DNA of 64,000 bases, taken from Candidatus Gastranaerophilales bacterium. Lineage in GTDB: Bacteria > Cyanobacteriota > Vampirovibrionia > Gastranaerophilales > Gastranaerophilaceae. Location: NCBI GenBank assembly GCA_944325545.1, contig CALVAM010000003.1:1-64000 (forward strand). Direction: 5' to 3'. The notes beneath the pieces are model-generated. The model worked only from the letters and a program-made list of their open reading frames with translations. It was not told the DNA's origin and made no database searches. Of the stretch, positions 45,201 to 51,201 are shown piece after piece. How positions within the stretch are numbered: the first letter of the stretch is position 1; every line of letters starts with the position of its first letter. The translations under genes were made by a program, and so were the position numbers.

Positions 45201-45369
45201 TGTAATAGAATGTGATGGAGTTGAAGATAAAACTTCCGCTAAAGTTTCAAATATGAAGAAGCAAGCAATAATAGAACGTTCTGGTCTAAAAGTTTCAAGA
45301 ATTTCAAAAAGAGAATGGCAATATTCCCCTAAGGCTTGTATTGATAGAATTGTGAATTCTAATCTCTAG
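42262..45369 (+). CDS. SF1 (UPF1-like) helicase fused to a C-terminal REase-like domain
   Basis: 1035 aa. The N-terminal ~310 residues are unrecognised. Then SF1 motifs: Walker A VFGPPGTGKSQT near 333, VVIIDEASQCD near 655, VVGDDKQLPHLS, LLDEHFRSLPPIINYS near 735, EIGTAHTFQGDERDI near 852 and FNVAITRARNQM. A long helical insert lies between motif Ia and II. The last ~85 residues read like the REase_MTES_1575 type of PD-(D/E)xK domain (SVDLLVDNKFVIECDGVE, later RISKREW). Such helicase-nuclease fusions are frequent in phage-defence loci, which fits the toxin genes downstream; a house-keeping nucleic acid role is possible. Confidence 0.87.
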   Translation: MLQEATRAINSAFNNSFIKKLSQYLHDCVREEVKSSTFRNLKADKDNKWIFLNEEDTLFTQGLEYLRLEGSDPKLTELMIQSETSQKDKYLIYGYIFLVGKNKSGKKNEFLTPLLYSPCRLERNGVNINCMLTDEFISLNTGALTALMKKSDDEDETEQLLEGLLDVVPTVPITQEKLDIFLTTLKSIVPDIDVSLSDDNIVREDNIEKDFYSEGTKITSENLDEIIEEEENAKKVQIKLDKISLTNQCAIILTKRPSVTAGVLHELTQIAEKPSGVYRETVLNLINEEYTQSKPTDTQQKTLADFFPVTPLSLSDAQLNVIKNVENAKLVSVFGPPGTGKSQTIVNLAAHLIANGKTVLVASRMDKAVDVIAERLNDLGAPFLALRAGRLNYQRELSMRLQDLLANKVDLDEGVENSILCDVSDMEELLKAISDLEKKSEKIIKLEESWTGINEQIKLEEPMHLNPKFIKAVLKEDEINLVENSIKLLTSNLEKSGFFAGLKNISAIGNLKKVLKINSFDVNNENLAILKNELEYAKLICKARKIETEIQTIGNIHVFSEQIRNMKKKQKRLAIDILKTKRRTALKGLMQDPIKRQRLFVHSKSLVERKKNLQNRLLETEDFKPLLEAFPCWCVTTYAVSGSLPMKPGLFDVVIIDEASQCDIASCFPILYRAKKAVVVGDDKQLPHLSFLEKAKEQSFLSQYGINDRYQLMWRFRTNSMFDLANYYSMHPVLLDEHFRSLPPIINYSNKEFYGGRIRVMRRNDNTKKVLETVVVPDGKVDFDATRNLPEIEALVKRLHEIVVEDERKNPERPVSIGIISPFRAQVEQLKISVSKVLSEHMMQKHQIEIGTAHTFQGDERDIILASWAYANNSFPQSLIFLQKPNLFNVAITRARNQMINFISKNPRELPEGILRSYLGFVEEYENRYALRNSDDFDENVYKNSFEKEVAKAFRDLGHDVVCGIDIAGLSVDLLVDNKFVIECDGVEDKTSAKVSNMKKQAIIERSGLKVSRISKREWQYSPKACIDRIVNSNL

Positions 45370-45372
45370 AGT

Positions 45373-46182
45373 TTATTTTATTAAATAGTACATGTCTGAA
45401 CTTGGAATTATATTCTTTTCATAGATACAATAATTTTCAGGATTACATCTGAAACCTGCGTCATATAGATTTTTAGAAGCAAATGCCCCTGAATTGTCAT
45501 CAAAATGTCCAATAACTACAGCAGAATTTTTATCTAAAGTTTTATATAGATCATTTGCTAATTGTATTCTTTTGTTCTCATCTTTTAAGTATGGCCAAAA
45601 ATTTCTTGCCATCACGATGGAATTATTTGGTTCTATTAATTTGCATTCTTCTGTAGCATCAGCTGTTTTAAATATAACCTTATCTTTTAATATAGGTTTT
45701 ACCTTGGCTATAAAATCGAAAAATATATCCATATCTTTTATACATTCCGGAATATAATCTATGACTTCAAAATATTCATTAAATTTTCCGTTAGTATTTC
45801 GGTTTATTAAAGTATCATCTCCTTCATACATAGGTAAGAAACCTTCTTTTGCCATTTTAATAATTTTTGAATCATAATCAGAAGCTATAATTGGAAAGAA
45901 TTTTTTTGAATTATTTTCTCCATATTTTTCAATTAGTTTCATTATAAGAGAATAAACTTCATCGCCTGCGGAAGATGATAAGCTATATATGTTAGCTTTT
46001 TGTACATTTTTAAATTTTTCACCAATGTATTCAGCAAATTTATCCCAGTTACCTAGATCCCTACGAAAAAGACTTGTATCATTTCTATGCATTAATTGTC
46101 CTACTGTGCCGTAAACATCTCTGCCACAAGAGGTAAATACTGGGGAATAATACTTTAATTTATAATCATTATCTATTTTCAT
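45373..46182 (-). CDS. CheR-like methyltransferase, orphan
   Basis: 269 aa. SLSSSAGDEVYSLIMKL corresponds to the CheR SAM motif (STGEEPYSLAM), IIASDYDSKIIKMAKEGFLP to the ATDID...A..G.Y segment, and NNSIVMARNFWPYLKDENK to the DLIFCRNVLIYF segment. The Cys of RN and the usual TNLTTFFRE helix are changed (TSLFRRDLGNWDKF). No chemotaxis gene is near, so a substrate other than chemoreceptors is likely. Convergent with the helicase gene, 3 nt apart. Confidence 0.72.
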   Translation of the reverse strand: MKIDNDYKLKYYSPVFTSCGRDVYGTVGQLMHRNDTSLFRRDLGNWDKFAEYIGEKFKNVQKANIYSLSSSAGDEVYSLIMKLIEKYGENNSKKFFPIIASDYDSKIIKMAKEGFLPMYEGDDTLINRNTNGKFNEYFEVIDYIPECIKDMDIFFDFIAKVKPILKDKVIFKTADATEECKLIEPNNSIVMARNFWPYLKDENKRIQLANDLYKTLDKNSAVVIGHFDDNSGAFASKNLYDAGFRCNPENYCIYEKNIIPSSDMYYLIK

Positions 46183-46244
46183 ACATCTATAAAAACAGGT
46201 AAAATTATAAATTGCTTATTTTTTACATTTTGTAAAGTAAAAAA

Positions 46245-46466
46245 CTAATCTAAGTCTGCAACCATTTCTTCTATGGTCTTACCGACAACATTTGCAAGTT
46301 TAATAGCATTTACAAGCGAAAGGTTATGTTTCGCACATTCAACATTGCTTATATAGCTTTTACTGAAACCAGTTTTATCAACTACCATATCTTGAGTAAT
46401 TTTCAATTTGGTTCTGTATAGTTTGAAATGTAATCCAAAATTCTCTAATATTTTTTGTTCGTCCAT
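46245..46466 (-). CDS. Xre-family helix-turn-helix regulator
   Basis: 73 aa, just an HTH_3 domain: FKLYRTKLKITQDMVVDKTGFSKSYISNVECAKHN, with the recognition helix in SKSYISNVE. Probably a repressor of itself or of the divergent genes. Located at the border between the CheR-like gene and the Fic cassette. Confidence 0.88.
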   Translation of the reverse strand: MDEQKILENFGLHFKLYRTKLKITQDMVVDKTGFSKSYISNVECAKHNLSLVNAIKLANVVGKTIEEMVADLD

Positions 46467-46575
46467 AGTAGTATTTTATATTCTTGACAGTATTTAATCG
46501 ATAGTCTATAATCTCTTTTAATAGACTATAGACTATTAATTTCTTTAAAAAGAGTATTTTTTATTGATAATAATT

Positions 46576-46606
46576 CCCTCTCCTATAAGGAGAGGGGTAG
46601 GGTGAG
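46576..46606 (+). repeat. REP/MITE-like palindrome CCCTCTCC...GGAGAGGG
   Basis: CCCTCTCCT (46576-46584) and AGGAGAGGG (46588-46596) with loop ATA, then GTAGGGTGAGG. This hairpin with its GGGTGAGG tail is a common dispersed repeat type in many bacterial genomes. It is much more GC-rich than its surroundings and marks the edge of the toxin-rich stretch. Confidence 0.7.
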
Positions 46607-46642
46607 GTTTTAATTTATATGATATAGAAAGGACTGAAAAAT

Positions 46643-46810
46643 ATGTTAAAAGTGAATTTAGAGAGAAAAATCGATAGAAGGTTAGATGGTTTGAGAGAAA
46701 GCTTGCAGTATTTGCATGAAAGTGTTGCGGATATTATGAGCGAAGTGAGTGTAATTAGTAACTTAATATATTTAAAAGATTCATTAGAAAAAGAGGAAAA
46801 CAAAGCTTAG
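46643..46810 (+). CDS. 55-aa small protein upstream of fic, possible antitoxin
   Basis: MLKVNLERKIDRRLDGLRES to KDSLEKEENKA: short, helical, charged. AAAGGA lies 9-10 nt before the ATG. It ends 50 nt before the Fic gene on the same strand, the usual place of a Fic antitoxin. The known inhibitory motif (S/T)xxxE(G/N) is not present, so the antitoxin role is only positional. An open frame on the opposite strand is its shadow. Confidence 0.5.
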   Translation: MLKVNLERKIDRRLDGLRESLQYLHESVADIMSEVSVISNLIYLKDSLEKEENKA

Positions 46811-46860
46811 GGTTTCAATAAAAGTGTTTTATATGTTACAATAGTGTTGGAAGGTATTAT

Positions 46861-47466
46861 ATGGTTTTAGAAAATAAGCTCGGTATTAATGATTCATCAG
46901 AACTTGCTCGTCAAGAAGAAAAGATAAGTAAGAAAAAAGCTCTTGAATTGTTTGAAAAAGGTTTACTTGATTCATTCGAAGCCGGTACTTTTGATACGCT
47001 ATCTAAAATTAATAAATATTTGTTTGATGAAATTTATTATTTTGCAGGCGAAGTTAGAGATGTTAATATTGCAAAAGGTAATTTCCGTTTTGCACCTGTA
47101 ATGTATTTGAAACAAGCTTTAGAGCATATTGAAAAAATGCCTCAATCGACTTATGAAGAAATAATAGCAAAATATGTAGAAATGAATGTTGCTCATCCTT
47201 TTAGAGAAGGGAATGGAAGAAGTACTCGTATTTGGCTGGATTTGATTTTAAAGAAGGAAATAGGTAAAGTCGTTGATTGGAGTATGGTTGATAAAGAGGA
47301 TTATTTGCTTGCAATGGAGCGAAGTCCTATCAAGGATGTTGAAATTAGAGAATTATTAAAACAAGCATTGACTAGTCAGATAGACGATAGAGAGGTCTAT
47401 ATGAAAGGTATTGATGCGAGTTATAATTATGAAGGCTATTTTATTTATAAAACAAAAGAGCTTTAG
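46861..47466 (+). CDS. Fic-domain protein (AMP-transferase toxin type)
   Basis: 201 aa. The active-site motif [12 protein letters not shown] (residues 112-123) is the complete HxFx(D/E)GNGRxxR motif, so AMPylation activity is expected. The upstream helix [20 protein letters not shown] and strand FRFAPVMYL (flap) are typical. No (S/T)xxxE(G/N) inhibitory helix is seen in the protein itself, so it should be class I, restrained in trans. GGAAGG precedes the ATG. Likely target: a cellular enzyme such as a gyrase subunit, by analogy only. Confidence 0.88.
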   Translation: MVLENKLGINDSSELARQEEKISKKKALELFEKGLLDSFEAGTFDTLSKINKYLFDEIYYFAGEVRDVNIAKGNFRFAPVMYLKQALEHIEKMPQSTYEEIIAKYVEMNVAHPFREGNGRSTRIWLDLILKKEIGKVVDWSMVDKEDYLLAMERSPIKDVEIRELLKQALTSQIDDREVYMKGIDASYNYEGYFIYKTKEL

Positions 47467-47511
47467 ATGTTATAATAATATGTAAATCATAAGCTTTAGT
47501 AAGGATTTTTT

Positions 47512-47925
47512 ATGGAACTTAATACTGAATATTTATCTAGATGTATTGAAACTTTAGAAAAGGCATATATTCTAATTAGGCAAACAAAAGAGGGAACTAT
47601 AGATTATGAAATGTATAGAAATTCTCTTGTAAAAGGCTTTGAAATGACATTGGAACAAAGTGGAAAGCTTTTAAGAAAAAGGATTGTTCCATATCTCTCA
47701 AGTAAAAAAGCTGCAGATACATTAACTTTTAAAGATTTATTCAGACACGCTTATAAATATTCATTGATTAATAATGAAGAAGCTGAACGTTGGATGAAAT
47801 ATAGAGATAATAGAAATAATACCGCTCATGATTACGGTAGAGCTTTTGCAGAAGAGACTCTATGTTTGATTGATGGTTTTTTAAGGGATGTCAAGAATTT
47901 AAAGGCTATGATTGAAAATGGATAG
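47512..47925 (+). CDS. hepT: HepT-type HEPN toxin
   Basis: 137 aa all-helical protein. RNNTAHDY carries the HEPN motif RX4HXY exactly: Arg, four residues, His, one residue, Tyr. In HepT/MntA systems the HEPN protein is an RNase toxin, and its Tyr is (oligo)AMPylated by the partner. The partner gene follows with an 8-nt overlap. AAGGA before the ATG. Confidence 0.88.
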   Translation: MELNTEYLSRCIETLEKAYILIRQTKEGTIDYEMYRNSLVKGFEMTLEQSGKLLRKRIVPYLSSKKAADTLTFKDLFRHAYKYSLINNEEAERWMKYRDNRNNTAHDYGRAFAEETLCLIDGFLRDVKNLKAMIENG

Positions 47926-48217
47926 ACTCTTTATTAAACCTCAATATTTACAAATTCTTTTAGAAATTTTTAAAAGCTATTGTCCTGATGCTGAAATTTG
48001 GGCTTATGGAAGCAGGATTAATGGAGAGGCTCATGAGGCAAGTGATTTAGATCTTGTTGTAAAATCTTTTAATGATGTGAATAAAAGTCTTTTTGAACTA
48101 AAAGAGCTTATTAATGACAGTGATATTCCAATAATAGTAGATATTTTAGAGTTTGATAAAATTCCGCTTAGTTTTCAAAAAGAAATAGAAAAAGATTACA
48201 TATCTATTTTTAATTAA
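47918..48217 (+). CDS. mntA: MntA-type minimal nucleotidyltransferase antitoxin
   Basis: 99 aa from the ATG that overlaps the hepT stop by 8 nt (an in-frame TTG two codons earlier is less likely). GSRINGEAHEASDLD fits the GSX10DXD motif of MNT enzymes exactly, with the third carboxylate probably in IIVDILEFD. It should AMPylate HepT and so neutralise it. Gene order hepT-mntA is the standard one. Confidence 0.9.
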   Translation: MDRLFIKPQYLQILLEIFKSYCPDAEIWAYGSRINGEAHEASDLDLVVKSFNDVNKSLFELKELINDSDIPIIVDILEFDKIPLSFQKEIEKDYISIFN

Positions 48218-48236
48218 TATCAATATTGAAATGTTG

Positions 48237-48242
48237 TATAAT
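48237..48242 (+). promoter_or_regulatory. -10 box of a probable leaderless uvrC transcript
   Basis: TATAAT ends 6 nt before the ATG at 48249; no Shine-Dalgarno lies in between. A -35 box is not clear. Confidence 0.45.
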
Positions 48243-48248
48243 ATCTTT

Positions 48249-49925
48249 ATGAATGATATTTTGCGTGATACTATAAAGCTCGTTCCGGAACAGCCTGGGT
48301 GCTATCTTTACTACAATAAGGATGGTGAGATTATTTATGTTGGAAAGGCAAAAAATTTAAAACGCAGGGTTTATAGTTATTTCCATAAACAGCATGATAG
48401 TGTGAAAACTAATGTTTTAGTATCACAAATTGAGAAATTAGAATATATAATTACTGATTCTGAAGTAGAGGCTTTGATTTTAGAATCGCATTTGATAAAA
48501 AAACATAAGCCAAAATATAATATTTTATTAAAAGATGATAAGAAATATCCGTATTTTTTGATTACAGATGAAGATTTTCCAAGAATTCAGGTTGTTAGGA
48601 AGAAGAATTTAAATCCTGATAAAGGTAGATTTTATGGACCTTATACAGATGTTGGTGCAATGTATGCAACATTGGATTTTTTGAAAAAACTTTTTCCACT
48701 AAAGCAGTGTAAGACTCCAAAATTTTCTAATAGACCTTGTCTGTATTATCATATCGGGAAATGTCTTGCTCCTTGTCAGGGAAAAGTTACGCCTGAAGAA
48801 TATCAGGAATTAATTAAGCAAGTTGAATTATTTTTAAGCGGTAAACAAAGTGAATTATTAAAACAAATTCAAGAGCAGATGCAAAAATATGCTGATGCTG
48901 AACAGTTTGAAAGAGCTGCAAAAATGCGTGACAGTTACTTGGATTTACAAAAGACATTAGAAAGACAAAAAGTTGTCTATGAAAATACGAAGCTTAATGA
49001 AGATATTATTTCGGTTATTTATGAGGATGGAATTTTAGCAATCGTTATTATGATGATTAGAGAAGGACGATTGATTGATAAAAAAGATTTCACTTATTTT
49101 GTAGATAATATTGATAAAACCGAATACTTTGAGACATTTTTTAGAGAATATTATACGAATTTGAAGCTGGAATTTCCTGATAGAATAATTTCTAAAGATT
49201 TGGAAGAAATTGGTGATAAGTCTTTATATGAGGATTGGCTAAAAATTATTTCAGGTAAAAAAATTACGATTAATTACGGTAGGGGTAAATATAAGGAATT
49301 GGCGGAATTAGCATATAAAAATGCAGACAATTTATTAGCTAATGCAAGGCTTAAAAAAATGGCTCAAATCCGAGATGATTTTAATGAGGTCGGCTCTTAT
49401 TTAGCTGAAAAATTAAAGCTTACAAATTTCCCTAATAAAATCGAATGTTATGATATTTCACATATCCAAGGTACAAATACAGTTGCTTCGATGGTTGTGT
49501 TTCAAAACGGACTTCCTAAAAAAACTGCGTATCGGAAGTTTAAAGTGAAATCTACTGAAGGTAAACCGGATGACTTTTTATCAATGAAAGAGGTTTTATC
49601 ACGTCGTTTATCTCGCTTAGGGGAGAAGAAATGGGAGAAACCTGATTTGATAATAATTGATGGTGGAAAAGGTCAGCTTTCAAGTGTTATGCAAATTGTT
49701 GAAGAAATGGGAGTTAAGGTAGGAGAAGGCGGAATTGATTTTGTCTCATTAGCAAAAAGAGAAGAAGAAGTTTTTCTTCCTAATCAATCCGAGTCAATAT
49801 TGCTTCCAAGAGATTCGAATGCCTTGTATTTAATCCAAAGAATCCGTGATGAAGCACATAGATTTGCAATAACTTATCATAGAGAGCTTAGAAGTAAAAA
49901 AATGAAAGAAAATATAATGAATTAA
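48249..49925 (+). CDS. uvrC: UvrC excinuclease subunit lacking the C-terminal HhH domain
   Basis: 558 aa. The GIY-YIG domain has GCYLYYNKDGEIIYVGKAKN; the Cys-rich part has CPTxxx-like FSNRPCLYYHIGKCLAPC; a UVR motif lies near 195-230; and the RNase H-like endonuclease domain has CYDISHIQGTN, DLIIIDGGKGQLS and RDEAHRFAITYHRELRSKKM. UvrC normally continues about 60-70 residues with an (HhH)2 DNA-binding domain (GIGPKRRxxLLxHF); here it stops at KENIMN, so 5' incision may be affected. ATG 48249 is chosen because the earlier in-frame ATG overlaps the -10 box. A toxin-antitoxin operon starts right behind it. Confidence 0.92.
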   Translation: MNDILRDTIKLVPEQPGCYLYYNKDGEIIYVGKAKNLKRRVYSYFHKQHDSVKTNVLVSQIEKLEYIITDSEVEALILESHLIKKHKPKYNILLKDDKKYPYFLITDEDFPRIQVVRKKNLNPDKGRFYGPYTDVGAMYATLDFLKKLFPLKQCKTPKFSNRPCLYYHIGKCLAPCQGKVTPEEYQELIKQVELFLSGKQSELLKQIQEQMQKYADAEQFERAAKMRDSYLDLQKTLERQKVVYENTKLNEDIISVIYEDGILAIVIMMIREGRLIDKKDFTYFVDNIDKTEYFETFFREYYTNLKLEFPDRIISKDLEEIGDKSLYEDWLKIISGKKITINYGRGKYKELAELAYKNADNLLANARLKKMAQIRDDFNEVGSYLAEKLKLTNFPNKIECYDISHIQGTNTVASMVVFQNGLPKKTAYRKFKVKSTEGKPDDFLSMKEVLSRRLSRLGEKKWEKPDLIIIDGGKGQLSSVMQIVEEMGVKVGEGGIDFVSLAKREEEVFLPNQSESILLPRDSNALYLIQRIRDEAHRFAITYHRELRSKKMKENIMN

Positions 49926-49941
49926 TTTATTTTATATTTTA

Positions 49942-49988
49942 TTGAAAAAGGGTGAAAACATGTTATAATGTTGATACAATGTATTAAC
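49942..49988 (+). promoter_or_regulatory. Promoter and palindromic operator of the dinJ-yafQ operon
   Basis: TTGAAA (49942-49947), 16 nt, TATAAT (49964-49969). Directly after it lies the palindrome GTTGATAC-AAT-GTATTAAC (49970-49988), one mismatch, covering the expected transcription start. This arrangement fits autorepression by the antitoxin or the complex. Confidence 0.7.
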
Positions 49989-50004
49989 AGAATAGGTTTT
50001 TTGT

Positions 50005-50274
50005 ATGACACAATCAAATATTAGTATTAGAATTGACGATAATTTAAAACAAAAATTTGATAGTTTGTGTGAAGAGTTTGGATTAACAATGTCTACAGCT
50101 ATAAATATGTTTGTAAGAACTGTTGTAAGGGAGCAAAGAATTCCTTTTGAAATATCTATGAATAATCTTAATTCTGAAACGATAAAAGCTATTGAAGATG
50201 TAGAAAATGGGGTTGGATTATCGAAGAAATTTAATAGTGTAGAAGACGCTATGAAATCAATGCTAGAGGATTAA
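50005..50274 (+). CDS. dinJ: RelB/DinJ-family antitoxin
   Basis: 89 aa. The N-terminal RHH part is ISIRIDDNLKQKFDSLCEEFGLTMSTAINMF, typical of DinJ; the C-terminal half is the toxin-wrapping part (DVENGVGLSKKFNSVEDAMKSML). Represses its own promoter with the palindrome just upstream and neutralises the toxin encoded 3 nt downstream. Confidence 0.92.
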   Translation: MTQSNISIRIDDNLKQKFDSLCEEFGLTMSTAINMFVRTVVREQRIPFEISMNNLNSETIKAIEDVENGVGLSKKFNSVEDAMKSMLED

Positions 50275-50277
50275 TTA

Positions 50278-50550
50278 ATGTATTCAATAGTATATTCTAC
50301 ACAAATGAAACATTCGCTTAAGTTGATGAAAAAGCGAGGAAAAGATTTAGCAAAGTTGCAAAATGTTATTAATATTTTAGCATCAGGAGAAGAATTACCC
50401 CAAAAATATAAAGATCATTGCCTTTCTGGTAACTATTCAAAATACAGAGAATGTCATATCGAACCTGATTGGTTATTGATATATAAAATCGAAAAGAATA
50501 TTCTTGTATTGACTTTAGTTATAACAGGAAGTCATAGTGATTTGTTTTAG
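50278..50550 (+). CDS. yafQ: YafQ-family mRNA interferase toxin
   Basis: 90 aa RelE-superfamily fold. Conserved catalytic positions of YafQ are visible: KDHCLSGNY (His), YRECHIEPDWLLIYKI (His and Asp) and the C-terminal GSHSDLF (His, Phe). Cleaves mRNA on the ribosome. Forms the toxin half with dinJ. Confidence 0.92.
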   Translation: MYSIVYSTQMKHSLKLMKKRGKDLAKLQNVINILASGEELPQKYKDHCLSGNYSKYRECHIEPDWLLIYKIEKNILVLTLVITGSHSDLF

Positions 50551-50628
50551 ATTTAAAATTTTTCTTCTTTTATAAAAACATAACTATATTGAGGATTTAA
50601 TAAACTATATATAAGAGTTAAAAAGTTT

Positions 50629-50994
50629 TTAAGCATAATAATCTAACCTCTTTTGTTGTTTGTTTTGTAAATCAATAGCTTGAGATTTAATACTTTGAGC
50701 TTGAGCAGCAACTTTATAGTCTTGACTTGATGGATCATTAGGAGCCATTGCGGAATTTATCACAGTATCGGCTTGTTCTATGGTTTTTTTAGGATTTTTT
50801 GGATTAAGTGTTGGCATTTTTATAGAAACATGCCCGCCAACAGGAATTCCTTGTGCATTTTTTTCAATAATAATCGCTCCTGCTAATGCTCCAGCGGCGT
50901 TTTTATGAGCTTTTTCGTGTGCATAAATTTTTTCAAAATTACTTTTGATTAGTTGGTTTTTAAAACTTGGAATGCTCATGTAATTCATATACAC
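50629..50994 (-). CDS. SprA-related/CJM1_0395-type putative metalloprotease
   Basis: 121 aa. YAHEKAHKNAAG contains a short zinc-protease-like HExxH-type sequence (HEKAH), followed by IPVGGHVSIKM and the family ending APNDPSSQDYKVAAQAQ with many Ala/Gln. Resembles the SprA-related family, usually a domain of larger proteins; here almost only the core is present. No signal peptide. Function in the family is unproven. Confidence 0.72.
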   Translation of the reverse strand: MYMNYMSIPSFKNQLIKSNFEKIYAHEKAHKNAAGALAGAIIIEKNAQGIPVGGHVSIKMPTLNPKNPKKTIEQADTVINSAMAPNDPSSQDYKVAAQAQSIKSQAIDLQNKQQKRLDYYA

Positions 50995-51097
50995 ATAACC
51001 TCCATTAGCACTTTAGATTATCTATTATACAGATTTTTTTAGTATATGCAATAGTGTTTTTGTAAAAATTGTAAATCTTAATAAAAATTTAATAAAT

Positions 51098-51140
51098 GTT
51101 GTATAAACAACTGTGTAATATTTTATTTACGCGGTATAAT
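51098..51140 (+). promoter_or_regulatory. Promoter of pfl with a palindromic regulator site
   Basis: GTTGT-ATAA-ACAAC (51098-51111) is a perfect palindrome centred at 51104.5. TATAAT lies at 51135-51140, so the palindrome centre would be near -42 from a start at about 51146, the class II activator position of the Crp/Fnr family. The sequence is not a good Fnr (TTGAT-N4-ATCAA) or Rex site, so the protein is unknown. Confidence 0.45.
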
Positions 51141-51201
51141 ATTATTAAAATTAGAAGTGTTAAAATTGTCACAATGTATGACGAAAAAAAAGGAGATAAA
51201 A

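Noticed and set aside
46615-46803. 62-aa minus-strand frame
   Set aside because: Shadow of the 55-aa plus-strand ORF at 46643-46810, which has a ribosome binding site and a sensible composition.
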